64,000 nucleotides of DNA from Exiguobacterium antarcticum DSM 14480 (GCF_000685865.1 NZ_JMKS01000003.1:992001-1056000); one strand, 5' to 3'. Shown: positions 8,861 to 18,125, numbered from the stretch's first letter. The notes: generated by a model not told the origin, from the letters alone. Made by a program: numbers and translations.

Positions 8861-8915
8861 CAAAAAAAGAAGCATACGATAACCGGGGAACACATGGCTA
8901 TCGTATGCTTCTTTT
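8861..8915 (-). terminator. Terminator after the fabZ operon
   Basis: A perfect 16-base stem (8867-8882 with 8899-8914) around a 16-base loop is followed by a T-run on the minus strand, just past the stop at 8919. Confidence 0.85.
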
Positions 8916-8918
8916 GGT

Positions 8919-9344
8919 TCAGCGAACGACTTCGAGCGGGATTTCAATCCCACGTCCTGCACCTGCATCAATGATGAGTACCGGTAAACGGTTTTCATCA
9001 AAGACTTGCTCTTCAATCGTCGTATCCGACGTATAGGTTCTGACTTCACCCATTTTTTTCGCTTCGAATGAAACAAATGGGAACGGAATCGACTGATTGG
9101 CGACATCCAGACGAATGTCGACTTGTTGGTCGTCGAGTCGGATATCGTTTGCCGTCCGGATCGTCAGGCGCATCCGATCGTTTTCCGTCGTCGAGATCTG
9201 AGCTGAGATGTTTTCTGTTTGTCCGGCGCGTTTGACAGGATCGATGATGACCGTCGGGGAAGCGGTCTCCACCTTGTCCGCACGCTGACAACCAGGAATG
9301 ACAAGCAACGAAATCGCCAATGGAATCAGCCAGCGCTTCATCAC
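8919..9344 (-). CDS. Small putative lipoprotein, unknown function
   Basis: The 141-residue protein begins with a lipoprotein signal peptide ending in the lipobox VIPGC (Cys 19), so it is expected to be attached to the outer face of the membrane. The mature part has beta-type segments and no family I recognise. Start: GTG 9344 directly followed by ATG 9341; either gives the same signal peptide. It begins 4-7 bases after the fabZ stop, so it is probably translationally coupled and is the last gene of the epuA-fabZ operon. A strong terminator follows. Confidence 0.75.
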   Translation of the reverse strand: MMKRWLIPLAISLLVIPGCQRADKVETASPTVIIDPVKRAGQTENISAQISTTENDRMRLTIRTANDIRLDDQQVDIRLDVANQSIPFPFVSFEAKKMGEVRTYTSDTTIEEQVFDENRLPVLIIDAGAGRGIEIPLEVVR

Positions 9345-9348
9345 ATGT

Positions 9349-9771
9349 TCACTTAATCGCGAAAGTCAGTTCAGCAGTACAGGCGACTTCCCCATCGACT
9401 GTTGCTGTAGCACGCCCTTTACCAATTGGTCCACGCAGTTTCGTCAGTTCGACTTCCAGTTTGAGCTGATCGCCGGGGACGACTTGACGCTTGAAACGAC
9501 AATTCTCAATTCCGGCAAAAAAAGCCAGTTTGCCTTGATTCTGCTCCATCTTGAGGACAGCAAAGGCACCGACTTGTGCCAAGGCTTCGACGATCAAGAC
9601 ACCCGGCATGACATTGTAATCCGGGAAATGACCATTGAAGAATTCTTCGTTTGCCGTGACATTTTTGATGCCGACGGCCCGTTTTCCTTCTTCGACTTCT
9701 AAAATCCGGTCGACGAGTAAAAACGGATAACGGTGCGGAATCACTTCCTTGATTTGTTCAATCGTATACAT
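9349..9771 (-). CDS. fabZ: 3-hydroxyacyl-[acyl-carrier-protein] dehydratase FabZ
   Basis: It dehydrates beta-hydroxyacyl-ACP to trans-2-enoyl-ACP in fatty-acid elongation, in the cytosol. The 140 residues form one hot-dog domain. The catalytic His lies in [14 protein letters not shown] and the catalytic Glu in [11 protein letters not shown]; the N-terminal [13 protein letters not shown] signature is present. ATG 9771 follows GGAGCTGTGTGAT. It is in an operon downstream of epuA (27-base gap) and upstream of the lipoprotein gene. In B. subtilis fabZ (ywpB) follows mbl-flhO-flhP; here those genes lie 9-16 kb away on the same strand. Confidence 0.95.
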   Translation of the reverse strand: MYTIEQIKEVIPHRYPFLLVDRILEVEEGKRAVGIKNVTANEEFFNGHFPDYNVMPGVLIVEALAQVGAFAVLKMEQNQGKLAFFAGIENCRFKRQVVPGDQLKLEVELTKLRGPIGKGRATATVDGEVACTAELTFAIK

Positions 9772-9798
9772 ATCACACAGCTCCAATCACTGGTTAGT

Positions 9799-10095
9799 TT
9801 AAGATTTCGTCCAAAAATCGGTGATGCGGGTCCATGTGTCGAGCTTGAGGACATCCATCGCTTCGCCACCACCAAGTGTCGCATATCCAACCATCGCACC
9901 GATGACTAACGCAAGGACGACAAGAAGAAGAATGATCAACAAACGCGCAATGATCGGAACGCGGCGTGAGGAATACTCGCGTATTTTTTTACGCTGCTTT
10001 GGTTCCTGCTCTTGTTGTTGCTCGTTCTTTATCTGTTGATTACGTTTCAGACGTTCACGGGTCGGCTGGTCCGTTCCTGCTTGATTTTGTACCAT
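9799..10095 (-). CDS. epuA: EpuA-like single-span membrane protein (annotated elsewhere as RNA polymerase subunit beta family)
   Basis: The 98-residue protein has a Gln/Lys/Arg-rich cytosolic N-terminus, then RRVPIIARLLIILLLVVLAL, which matches the short EpuA family (basic residues followed by one hydrophobic helix, about 48-72) with a GAMVGYATLGGG tail. Despite the family name used in databases it is not a polymerase subunit; homologues are small membrane proteins near murA, mbl and fabZ. ATG 10095 has AAAGGTGATC upstream. It is the first gene of the fabZ operon. Function is unknown; envelope context suggests a cell-surface role. Confidence 0.75.
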   Translation of the reverse strand: MVQNQAGTDQPTRERLKRNQQIKNEQQQEQEPKQRKKIREYSSRRVPIIARLLIILLLVVLALVIGAMVGYATLGGGEAMDVLKLDTWTRITDFWTKS

Positions 10096-10104
10096 CTTGA
10101 TCAC

Positions 10105-10402
10105 CTTTCATTGGTTCAGTCTAAAGAACAGTATAGCATATTAGTACCTGGTATTAAACAGTTGCAGTTTAGCTACAAATCGGTTCTTTTTTCAAGTGTA
10201 ACATGCACAAACGATGAACTTGTAAAAAAAGTTTCACAATTTCTATATAAGGAAGCAAAGTGGATTCGAACCCTTTTTCAAAAAAACTTTATCGATTTTT
10301 CAATCCAAATAAAATCCGGGCGCGTATGCTGTTCAGAACGATACAGACAACAACTACCAAATACATGTTAGATGCACCCAAATTTGAGAGGATGATATCA
10401 AG
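10105..10402 (+). promoter_or_regulatory. Divergent region with promoter of the MPNTG surface protein
   Basis: These 298 bases separate epuA (minus) from the surface-protein gene (plus). A candidate plus-strand promoter is TTGTAA (10220-10225), an 18-base spacer and TATATA (10244-10249), which would leave a leader of about 145 bases. No small ORF or structured RNA stands out. Confidence 0.35.
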
Positions 10403-11779
10403 ATGAAACATACTAAAAAATTCGCAGCAACAGCCATGGCAGCAGCACTCGTATTACCAGGAACGGCAGCATTCGCTTCCGGCGGTTCGTCAGATGACAA
10501 GATGATGCATGAGGACAACGCGAAAAACGTCACGGTCAACACGAAAGCCGCTGACCTGCGTGCAACACTTGATCAGTTACTTTCTGAGCACTTCGTGCTC
10601 GCCGTCATGGACATGAAAAAACAATATGACGGATCAAAAGATGCTAAATATTACGAAGCAGCACTCAAACAGAACGCCCTCGACATGACACCTGCGATCG
10701 CATCGGTCTACGGTGAAGAAGGCGCGAAACAGTTCGAGAAAATCTTCGTCGACCATAACAAATACACGACAGATCTCGTCAAGGCCGTCAAAGCAGACGA
10801 CCAAGACGGCATCAACGCGTCAAAAGCAGAGACGGAAGAGTTCGTCCAAGATCTCTCAAGTTTCTTAGATACAGCAACAGAAGGTAAGTTGCCGAAGGCA
10901 GCAGCGGAAGAAGTCCTCCGTACCCATGAAGCAGACGTCTACAAAACATTCCAACAATATGCAGCCGGTGACTACGAAGGATCGTACAACACGTTCCGTG
11001 AAGGTTACAGCCGCATGTATGACATCTCAAAAGCCCTCTCAGTCGCGATCACAACACAAATGCCTGAGAAGTTCGACAACACGAAAGCCGATACAAAAGC
11101 AGCTGACCTCCGGTCAACACTTAACAGTCTCGCAGCGGAGCACGTCGCTCTTGCGAACATCAGCATGACAGCTGGCGTCGATCAAGCGAAAGACTACGAT
11201 GCTGCAAACTGGGCTGAAGACATGCACACAGCAGACTTCAAAGCAGCTATGAAATCGGTCTACGGTCAAGCGGGTGCCGATCAGTTCGAGCAAGTCTGGA
11301 CGAAAAACCACATCGAAGCACAAGCGAACCTCGTCACAGCAGCGATCAACGATGACAAAAAATTGATGGGTGACGCACAAGAGATGCTCAAAATGTTCTC
11401 AAATGACTTCGGCGCGTTCCTCGGTGCAGCGACGCAAGAAAACCTTCCGACAAAAGCAGCACAAGAAGCAGTTTCTGGTCATGAGACGTACGTCCAAGAT
11501 ACGTTCATGCAATATGCCGAAGGCGATTACAAAGGATCGGTCGACACGTTCCGTGAGTCTTACGCTTACATGTACGGCGTCGGTGCGAACCTCGGTGAAG
11601 CAATCGTCAAACAATCACCAGAGAAGTTCATGGACGGTACACCAGGCTCAATGCCGAACACAGGTAACGGCGGTATGAGTGACAACAATACAGCAGCAAC
11701 GACTGGCGCGATCGCACTCTTCGGTCTTGCTCTCGGAGCAGCTGGAATCGTACTTGCTCGCAAACGTCAAAACGCATAA
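10403..11779 (+). CDS. Cell-wall-anchored protein with two tandem homologous domains and MPNTG sorting signal
   Basis: The 458-residue protein has a signal peptide (1-25, AAFASGG) and two copies of a helical domain of about 175 residues (about 47-220 and 232-405). Each copy begins KAADLR-TL and contains matching segments such as SVYGEEGAKQFEKI / SVYGQAGADQFEQV and YAAGDYEGSYNTFREGY / YAEGDYKGSVDTFRESY, then ends with PEKF. The tail has MPNTG near residue 415, a Gly/Asn linker, a hydrophobic helix and basic RKRQNA. It lies directly upstream of a sortase gene and is therefore that enzyme's likely substrate. The start follows GAGGATGATATCAAG. Domain function is unknown; the duplication is clear. 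Confidence 0.85.
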   Translation: MKHTKKFAATAMAAALVLPGTAAFASGGSSDDKMMHEDNAKNVTVNTKAADLRATLDQLLSEHFVLAVMDMKKQYDGSKDAKYYEAALKQNALDMTPAIASVYGEEGAKQFEKIFVDHNKYTTDLVKAVKADDQDGINASKAETEEFVQDLSSFLDTATEGKLPKAAAEEVLRTHEADVYKTFQQYAAGDYEGSYNTFREGYSRMYDISKALSVAITTQMPEKFDNTKADTKAADLRSTLNSLAAEHVALANISMTAGVDQAKDYDAANWAEDMHTADFKAAMKSVYGQAGADQFEQVWTKNHIEAQANLVTAAINDDKKLMGDAQEMLKMFSNDFGAFLGAATQENLPTKAAQEAVSGHETYVQDTFMQYAEGDYKGSVDTFRESYAYMYGVGANLGEAIVKQSPEKFMDGTPGSMPNTGNGGMSDNNTAATTGAIALFGLALGAAGIVLARKRQNA

Positions 11780-11794
11780 GAAATTGGGTATACT

Positions 11795-11826
11795 AAAAAG
11801 GATAGCGCCTCGGCACTATCCTTTTT
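11795..11826 (+). terminator. Terminator between surface protein and sortase
   Basis: The stem AAAAGGATAG / CTATCCTTTTT closes a 10-base loop, 15 bases after the stop. It probably lowers read-through so the sortase is made in smaller amounts than its substrate. Confidence 0.75.
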
Positions 11827-11865
11827 CTGCGTAAGAGACTTTGTCTCGGAAAGGAGTGACGTGTC

Positions 11866-12798
11866 TTGAAAAAATGGTTATTACCGGTCAGCATCCTCTT
11901 GATGCTCGTTTCAATCGGTACGTTAATTTTTATATTGTTCGGGAACACAGATGAAACGAAAACAACTATCACACAAGGCGATGCAAAAACAGAATCTGCG
12001 GCATCTTCCGAGACAAAGGAAGACCCACTCAAACCATCAGAAATCTTCAAAAAAGAATTCAAAAGTCTTTCGACCAATGAAGTCGAACTTCCAAAAACAT
12101 TAACCATCGATAAAATCGACGTCAAAACGAACGTCGAGCAGGTTGGTTTGGATAAAGAAGGCGCCATGGGAACTCCGAAAAATGAACAACAAGTCGGTTG
12201 GTACAAGTTCGGACCTCGTCCCGGTGACGTCGGCAACGCCGTCATTGATGGGCATACCGACACGAAGACCGGACCTGCCGTCTTTAACCGTCTCGACGAT
12301 CTCAAAAAAGGCGACACGATCAAAATCAAGGATGAGTCTGGACGGACACTTGTTTTCCGTGTCAAAAAACTCGTCGAATACGGACACCTCGACGCGCCAC
12401 TCGAAAAAATCTTCGGAGCGTCCGATCAACGTAACTTGAACTTGATTACTTGCATTGGTGTTTACGATGAGAACGAAGGCACATACGACAATCGTCTCGT
12501 CGTCTTCACGGAACTGGACGAAAAGGCTTCAGATCCCGTCAAAACACCGCCGAAACCGGCGACGAACGTCCGAGTATCCGGCGGTTTCGTCAACTGGTAT
12601 GCATCTAAGGATGAAGAAGTCGTACAATACAACGTGTATCAGGAACAGGACGGGAAACGGAAAAAGTTAGGTGCGACAGAATCCATCGAACGTAAAGCCT
12701 TCCCGTTACCAAAAGACGCTACAGGACGATTCATCATCACGGCCGTCAACAAAGCCGGGATTGAATCAGAAGAAGCCTTCAGTGCCGTTCAAAAATAA
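11866..12798 (+). CDS. Class F-like sortase with C-terminal Fn3-like domain
   Basis: A sortase transpeptidase that would cleave sorting signals and attach surface proteins to the wall. The start is TTG 11866 with AAGGAG 9 bases upstream. The 310 residues comprise an N-terminal membrane anchor (5-27), a Ser/Thr/Lys linker, the sortase beta-barrel (about 75-218) with catalytic His 130 (IDGHTD), Cys 196 (LITCIG) and Arg 210 (YDNRLVV), then a fibronectin-III-like module (about 230-308: TNVRVSGGFVNWYAS, YNVYQE, ITAVNKAGIE). The TLTIDKIDVK and DGHTD patterns fit the class F/E type rather than class A. The extra Fn3-like domain is not usual. The neighbouring MPNTG protein is the obvious substrate. 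Confidence 0.85.
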   Translation: MKKWLLPVSILLMLVSIGTLIFILFGNTDETKTTITQGDAKTESAASSETKEDPLKPSEIFKKEFKSLSTNEVELPKTLTIDKIDVKTNVEQVGLDKEGAMGTPKNEQQVGWYKFGPRPGDVGNAVIDGHTDTKTGPAVFNRLDDLKKGDTIKIKDESGRTLVFRVKKLVEYGHLDAPLEKIFGASDQRNLNLITCIGVYDENEGTYDNRLVVFTELDEKASDPVKTPPKPATNVRVSGGFVNWYASKDEEVVQYNVYQEQDGKRKKLGATESIERKAFPLPKDATGRFIITAVNKAGIESEEAFSAVQK

Positions 12799-12800
12799 TC

Positions 12801-12847
12801 AAACTGAGCGAATCGTGCAGATGTCTGCATGATTCGCTCAGTTTTTT
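12801..12847. terminator. Bidirectional terminator between convergent genes
   Basis: AAACTGAGCGAATC and GATTCGCTCAGTTT form a perfect 14-base stem with A- and T-runs on either side. It serves the sortase gene on plus and the 12838-13431 gene on minus, whose last codons overlap the stem. Confidence 0.85.
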
Positions 12848-13431
12848 GGTTGATGAAGCGAAATCCGTAATTGTTTTTCGCCCGACATCGTTTTGTAGCG
12901 CAAATCAAGATGTCCGGCCGTCACTTGCTTCTGATTTGTCGGGATAAACATGATTCCCGTTCGTTCTTCTCCAGCACGATAAGAACCAGCGAGGGGATGT
13001 TGCTCATGCATGACCGGGACCGTTTTTCCACCTGTTTCGTACTCTCCGATTTTTTCTGACAGCTCAATCGGATCATTCGATTGATTTTTAATCGTCACCG
13101 TCAGTGCCAGTAAACAGTCGGAAGCTGCGCCAATTCGGACTGTTTTTTCTTTCGAGATGGCGACACGCAACAGCGGTGTCGTTCGGACTGTCTCACGTCG
13201 TTCGATTTCCAACGTCTCGATTTCCAGTCCACCCAGTGTGTAACGGACACCTAATCGATTTTCCAGATCAAACTGTTTGAGCTGTTTTTCTTCCCACTGT
13301 AGAATCGTTTGCGCAGGTTTCTGCTCGCTAGGTCGTTGTTCTTCCTCCCAGCTAATCGCCGGAATAACCCATTTGACAATCAACAGGATGAACAAGACTG
13401 GTATCAGGACATACAACAGGATGGTTTTCAT
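12838..13431 (-). CDS. Membrane-anchored protein of unknown function
   Basis: The 197-residue protein has an N-terminal uncleaved membrane segment (residues 3-27), a short Glu/Gln linker and a beta-rich domain likely exposed outside. Segments such as LALTVTIKNQSNDPIEL resemble the DUF4352-like immunoglobulin fold of surface proteins, but this is only a resemblance. ATG 13431 follows GGGGAGATGGAGCTGTA. It is monogenic and convergent with the sortase gene. No enzyme motif is seen. Confidence 0.65.
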   Translation of the reverse strand: MKTILLYVLIPVLFILLIVKWVIPAISWEEEQRPSEQKPAQTILQWEEKQLKQFDLENRLGVRYTLGGLEIETLEIERRETVRTTPLLRVAISKEKTVRIGAASDCLLALTVTIKNQSNDPIELSEKIGEYETGGKTVPVMHEQHPLAGSYRAGEERTGIMFIPTNQKQVTAGHLDLRYKTMSGEKQLRISLHQPKN

Positions 13432-13532
13432 TACAGCTCCATCTCCCCTACTTTGACGTCTAGATCTTTCCTTTAGTATTAGTATGTCTTTTAAAATCTA
13501 ATAATTATACATTTTTTCACAATTGCATTAAC

Positions 13533-13565
13533 AAAAAAATACCCTCGAGCATCTGCTCAAGGGTA
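13533..13565 (-). terminator. Terminator after the small wHTH gene
   Basis: TACCCTTGAGCA / TGCTCGAGGGTA on the minus strand is followed by seven Ts, starting 8 bases after the stop at 13573. Confidence 0.8.
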
Positions 13566-13572
13566 AATTCAA

Positions 13573-13896
13573 TCAGTACGTGATGTGCTGTTTACTCCAG
13601 GAAATCGATTCCTTGAACTGGCGAACGAGTTCTTCCGCCGGTCCCGTCAAGGAATACGCTAAGCCTTGGACCTTTTCTGACATCTGTTGAAGGACAAGTC
13701 CATCTTCAATCAGTTCCTGCAGTTGCTCAAGAATCTGACCGTGGGATTGATCGAGACGCTGTTCAATCTCCCCGATCGTCAAGGCTTCATCCCGTAACAC
13801 ATAGATGACACTCGACTTGAGACTATTCTCGAAATTGTGTTGAAACTTTTGGAGTGCTAATAAATCGGCCTGTTCTTCTACATGACGTTGATCCAT
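13573..13896 (-). CDS. Small winged-helix-like protein, putative regulator
   Basis: The 107-residue soluble protein has a central segment VLRDEALTIGEIEQRLDQSH followed by ILEQLQELIEDGLV and YSLTGPAEEL, the spacing of an ArsR/PadR-like winged helix (recognition helix, then a wing ending in a small hydrophobic strand). The start is set at ATG 13896, ten bases after AGGGG; an earlier ATG at 13905 sits on that site. It is monogenic with its own terminator. No targets can be inferred and the fold assignment is tentative. Confidence 0.6.
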   Translation of the reverse strand: MDQRHVEEQADLLALQKFQHNFENSLKSSVIYVLRDEALTIGEIEQRLDQSHGQILEQLQELIEDGLVLQQMSEKVQGLAYSLTGPAEELVRQFKESISWSKQHITY

Positions 13897-13968
13897 CTGG
13901 CGCATACCCCTTTCGTGACACGATACACTACCTTTTCAGTATGACCGAACTGACCCAAAAATTCAAAG

Positions 13969-15126
13969 TCAGTCTTTTGTCGTTACGATCGTGCTAAACG
14001 ACTTCTCGTCTTCCGCGACGACCATCTTCTTCTGTGAACGCAGATGATACAGACGGCGGATATTCAAGATGATGACTTTCATGACGGCGTAGAACGGTAC
14101 ACCGAGCAGGACACCAAAGAAACCGGCGATGTTACCGGCAACCAGTAAGACGATGATGATCGTGAGCGGATGAACATCCAGCGTCTTCCCTTGGACGAGC
14201 GGTGACATGATGTGTGAGTCGATCTGCTGGGCGACGGTCATGACGACGACCGCATACACCGCGAGAATCGGATCCTGGATGAACCCGACGATGAGTGCCG
14301 GTACGACTCCGATGACCGGTCCGAGGAACGGGATAATGTTCGTCATCGTCGCAAACAGGGCAAGCAACAGTGCGTAATCAATCCCAATGATCAGATAACC
14401 GATGTAGGCGATGATCCCGACACCGATACTGACGATGACTTGTCCACGGATGTAACTCATGATCGTCAAGTGGACGTCACTGAGGATTTTTTTCGTTTCT
14501 TTATGGTATTCGTAAGGCATCATCTTGACGAGGTTCCCTTTTAACTTATCCCCATCGAGCAACATATAGATCAACATGATCGGGATGATGATGATCGTGA
14601 CGACCGTCGTCGTGATGACACTGACGAATCCGCCGACACCGGTTCCGATGTTTTTCAGGAACGACGAAGCGTATTCGGAAATGTTTCCGGAAAACTTATT
14701 AAACAGATCGTCCTGTCCCCCTAAGAAACGTGAGAAAAAGGCACTGTTTTGTAATTGGTCCCGGACATCGGTAAGCTGACGCTGGAACTGTGACGCAAGC
14801 GTCGGAATCGAGTTGACGAATTCCGTAATCTGATCCGATAACATCGGACCAAAGATGAATCCAAGCGTCGTCAAGATACTGATCAATCCGAGCAAGACGA
14901 CAATCACGGCTGGTCGCCGCTTCATCTTCTTCTCGAGCAGTTCGACGATCGGGAGCAGAACATAGTAGAGAATACCGGCAATCGCCAGTGGGGGCACGAC
15001 CATCTGCAATAAAATCGCTAACGGTCGGAATAAAAACGTCACATGATTGCCGACCCAGACGATGATCAATAGCGTCATGATCCACCAGGCACCACGGTAC
15101 CATTTGTTCTCAAACATTTTTTGCAT
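13969..15126 (-). CDS. AI-2E family transporter (permease)
   Basis: The 385-residue polytopic membrane protein belongs to the PerM/TqsA/YtvI family. The N-terminal paired helices (about 12-70), the amphipathic central region and the C-terminal helix bundle with PFLGPVIGVVPALIVGF are all present. Some relatives export autoinducer-2 and others move Na+ or act in pressure and alkali tolerance, so the substrate is open. ATG 15126 follows AAGGAAGTGACAAG. It is a single gene transcribed away from the downstream histidine kinase gene. Confidence 0.85.
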   Translation of the reverse strand: MQKMFENKWYRGAWWIMTLLIIVWVGNHVTFLFRPLAILLQMVVPPLAIAGILYYVLLPIVELLEKKMKRRPAVIVVLLGLISILTTLGFIFGPMLSDQITEFVNSIPTLASQFQRQLTDVRDQLQNSAFFSRFLGGQDDLFNKFSGNISEYASSFLKNIGTGVGGFVSVITTTVVTIIIIPIMLIYMLLDGDKLKGNLVKMMPYEYHKETKKILSDVHLTIMSYIRGQVIVSIGVGIIAYIGYLIIGIDYALLLALFATMTNIIPFLGPVIGVVPALIVGFIQDPILAVYAVVVMTVAQQIDSHIMSPLVQGKTLDVHPLTIIIVLLVAGNIAGFFGVLLGVPFYAVMKVIILNIRRLYHLRSQKKMVVAEDEKSFSTIVTTKD

Positions 15127-15407
15127 CTTGTCACTTCCTTATGATTAAAATAATGGCGTCTCCTTCATTAGTTTCCCTTTATCCCGGTTCTTCTAATCCT
15201 TATTTTCAAAAAATAGTTAAGCGACTATGAGTGCTGATTCCCTTCGATTGCTCACCCTTTTTGATCTTCTGCACAAAAACTAGTAATTAGAATATCTTTT
15301 TTGCATCTTTAAGTGTTAAAGTTTGATGGAGACGCTTCTAATAAGTACTATTAAAATACTGGATTAATTTTTTGAACCTAACAAAACCACATACGGAGGA
15401 TAAATAC

Positions 15408-17951
15408 GTGAAATGGATTAATCAAAAAATTGGTCGACAATTGATGTTCGCTTTTTATATGGTTTTCATCGCACTCAGCCTGACATCAGCCATCGTCTAT
15501 AACTACACCGAACGCAAGATCGATCAAACGAATGCGACGTTCGACGATCTACGGGAACGCCGGACAAATGCTAACGCATTAGCCAACGAATGGACACTTG
15601 TGCAGAGCAACGTAAAATCGTATGTGCTGTTCGGAACACCGGAAATGCTCGATACAATCAAAAGCAATCAGCGTGAAATCGATCGCTTAACGACGTGGTT
15701 CGAAGACAATGCCATCTATACCCAAGGAAAAGAATATGCCGCCGCAACACGGACCCTCTATGACGATTATTTTGGGACTGCTCTACCGCTCCTGACGGAA
15801 TATGTCGCAGGTAAAAAACAGGGAGCCATCGACGAAGCGTTCCTCGACCCTAAAACACTTGCTTCCTTATCGAACGGTGACGATTTGTTTAATCAAAACG
15901 GCACCTTAAAAGGGACGAACAGTCAATTGACGACCGATGCCGATGCGGCGGGAATCGATACGCTGCTCGCGAACTACCTGACCTTGATCCAAGGAAAGGA
16001 AGTCGAAGCGAAGACCAGTCTGTTAGATGAGATGCGTGTCGCCCAGATCATCTGGTTATCGAACCTGGTCGTCCTCGTCATCATCCTGCTCCTACTCGTC
16101 CGCCCGTTCATCAGCCGGGTGACGAAGCAGGTCAATACATTATCACGTGACAGTGCCTCACTCGCGGGCGGTGAGGACATTGCCGCCATCCCGTTACCAA
16201 AACGTCAGGATGAACTGTATACCTTAACCACTTCGTTTAATCAGATGGCAGCGTCCATCGCCGATAACAAGGTCCATCTGCTCGCGAAAAATGAAGAATT
16301 ACAAGCACAACAAGAAGAACTCGTCGCCCAGCAGGAAGAACTGCAGGCGCAGCAGGAAGAACTTGAAGAAGCCCTTGAAATCACGTTACGAAGCGAACAG
16401 CACTTGAAGTACCGAAACGAGTTGACGGAAACCCTCGCCTCCCGCGAGACACTGACCGCTTACCCGGAAATCATCGAGAAGCTCGTCTCGATCACCCACT
16501 CGGAAATCGGTGCCTTATTGTTCCTTGACCAGCATGATGTCCGCTCGACGATCGAATACGGGATGACAAAAGAGATGGTCGGTCAACTGGTCAAAGACGA
16601 CCAGTCGCTGTTCCACCGGGCGCGTGTCTTGAAACGACCGGTCCACTCGTCGAAACAAGTCGCACACGACAGTCCCTTGCCGTATCCATATTATATGTAT
16701 GAAGTCGCTGTTCCGATTCTTGATCCGAACGAAGAAAAAATCATCGCCTGCGTTTATCTCGTCCGTTACCGCGATGCCTTCACACCGGAACAAATGGGCG
16801 ATATCCTCTCGTTCTCGCATCAGTTGTCGCTTTCCTTGATGCGGATGGGGATTTACGAAAAAATGATGCACGAGAAAAACAAGACGGGCCAACTGCTGAA
16901 CTCGATTCGCGAGGCCGTCGTCTATATCGAACATGAATCCGACGAGCTGCTCGTCAACGAACCGTTGATGAAACTGTTCCCGGAAGTCCAGACGGAGTAC
17001 CAGGACGAAAGCAACTTGTCGTCGTTCCGTCAAGCGATGTCGGCCTTGTCGTCGATCATCGATGAGCCGGAACCGTTCGAACAGTACATCGAACAGATCG
17101 TCGAACAAAACCTGCCGAGCGAAAGTCTTGTCGTCTCGATTCGCTCTCATAATGCCTACATTCAAATCTATGCCGAAAAAATTCAAATCAATCAGGTTTG
17201 GGTCGGCACGATGCTCGTCTTGCGTGATGTCACAAAAGAGACGGAAGCGGACCGGATGAAAGAAGAGTTCGTCTCGACGGTCTCCCATGAACTCCGGACA
17301 CCGTTATCTTCCATCTATGGCTTTACGGAACTGATGCTGAACCGTGAAATCGATGCGATGAAACAACGCAAATATTTAACGACGATCCACTCGGAAACCG
17401 GACGCCTGACGACTCTCGTCAATGATTTCCTTGACGTTCAGCGGATGGAATCAAGCGAACAACGTTACCAAATGGCGACGTTCGATCTCGTCCAGCTCGC
17501 CAGCGAACTGATTGATTTCCATGATGCGTCACATACGACCCATCAGTTGACGTTCGAGGCAGAAGGTCCGATCATGATCGATGCCGATTCCGAAAAAATC
17601 AAACAGTTGCTGAACAACCTGCTGAGCAACGCGATCAAGTACTCACCGGACGGTGGGGATATCGCGATCCAGATCCAAAATCAGGATGGATTCGCAGAAA
17701 TCACGATTCGTGACCACGGAATCGGTATTCCACAAGAAGCGATGTCGAAACTGTTTGATAAGTTTTATCGTGTCGACAATTCGGAAACCCGCAAAATCGG
17801 TGGGACCGGACTTGGTTTATCAATCTGTAAAGAAATCGTCAAACATCACAACGGAACGATTGACGTCGAATCGACGGTCGGTGTCGGATCTACCTTTACG
17901 ATCCGCTTTCCGATTGCTGTCATCTCGACGATCCTGACGTACGAAGAATAA
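15408..17951 (+). CDS. Large membrane sensor histidine kinase (CHASE3-like, HAMP, coiled coil, GAF, PAS, HisKA, HATPase)
   Basis: GTG 15408 is chosen because GGAGGA lies 9 bases upstream; an in-frame TTG at 15372 has none. The 847 residues have TM1 (about 10-32), a helical extracellular CHASE3-like region (33-205), TM2 (about 208-230) and HAMP (232-285). A coiled coil built from repeated QQEEL units (about 292-325) precedes a GAF-like domain (345-475) and a PAS-like domain (490-605). The kinase core has phospho-acceptor His 627 (STVSHELRTPL), N box NLLSNAIKYSPDGG, G1 DHGIGIP, F box LFDKFYRV and G2 GTGLGLSI. No response regulator is adjacent, so it is an orphan kinase. Signal and partner are unknown. 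Confidence 0.9.
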   Translation: MKWINQKIGRQLMFAFYMVFIALSLTSAIVYNYTERKIDQTNATFDDLRERRTNANALANEWTLVQSNVKSYVLFGTPEMLDTIKSNQREIDRLTTWFEDNAIYTQGKEYAAATRTLYDDYFGTALPLLTEYVAGKKQGAIDEAFLDPKTLASLSNGDDLFNQNGTLKGTNSQLTTDADAAGIDTLLANYLTLIQGKEVEAKTSLLDEMRVAQIIWLSNLVVLVIILLLLVRPFISRVTKQVNTLSRDSASLAGGEDIAAIPLPKRQDELYTLTTSFNQMAASIADNKVHLLAKNEELQAQQEELVAQQEELQAQQEELEEALEITLRSEQHLKYRNELTETLASRETLTAYPEIIEKLVSITHSEIGALLFLDQHDVRSTIEYGMTKEMVGQLVKDDQSLFHRARVLKRPVHSSKQVAHDSPLPYPYYMYEVAVPILDPNEEKIIACVYLVRYRDAFTPEQMGDILSFSHQLSLSLMRMGIYEKMMHEKNKTGQLLNSIREAVVYIEHESDELLVNEPLMKLFPEVQTEYQDESNLSSFRQAMSALSSIIDEPEPFEQYIEQIVEQNLPSESLVVSIRSHNAYIQIYAEKIQINQVWVGTMLVLRDVTKETEADRMKEEFVSTVSHELRTPLSSIYGFTELMLNREIDAMKQRKYLTTIHSETGRLTTLVNDFLDVQRMESSEQRYQMATFDLVQLASELIDFHDASHTTHQLTFEAEGPIMIDADSEKIKQLLNNLLSNAIKYSPDGGDIAIQIQNQDGFAEITIRDHGIGIPQEAMSKLFDKFYRVDNSETRKIGGTGLGLSICKEIVKHHNGTIDVESTVGVGSTFTIRFPIAVISTILTYEE

Positions 17952-18082
17952 TGCAGACGACAAAGGGACTGACTCATAAGTCAGGCCAAAATCAATCCTT
18001 GTGACGGACGGTTTCGACATCCTCGCTTTCCATGGGCGGAAGGTAAACCGCGGATGAACGTTTCCGTCCTCCATCAATCAAA

Positions 18083-18125
18083 TGGCCGATGATCCCATCT
18101 TTTCACGGGGTCATCGGCCGTTTCT
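18083..18125 (+). terminator. Possible terminator after the histidine kinase
   Basis: GGCCGATGA-CCC / GGG-TCATCGGCC forms a stem followed by GTTTCT, a weak T-tract. It lies about 130 bases after the kinase stop. Confidence 0.5.

Noticed and set aside
16515-17288. 257-residue frame antisense to the histidine kinase
   Set aside because: It is the reverse-frame shadow of a clearly conserved gene and has no start signals.
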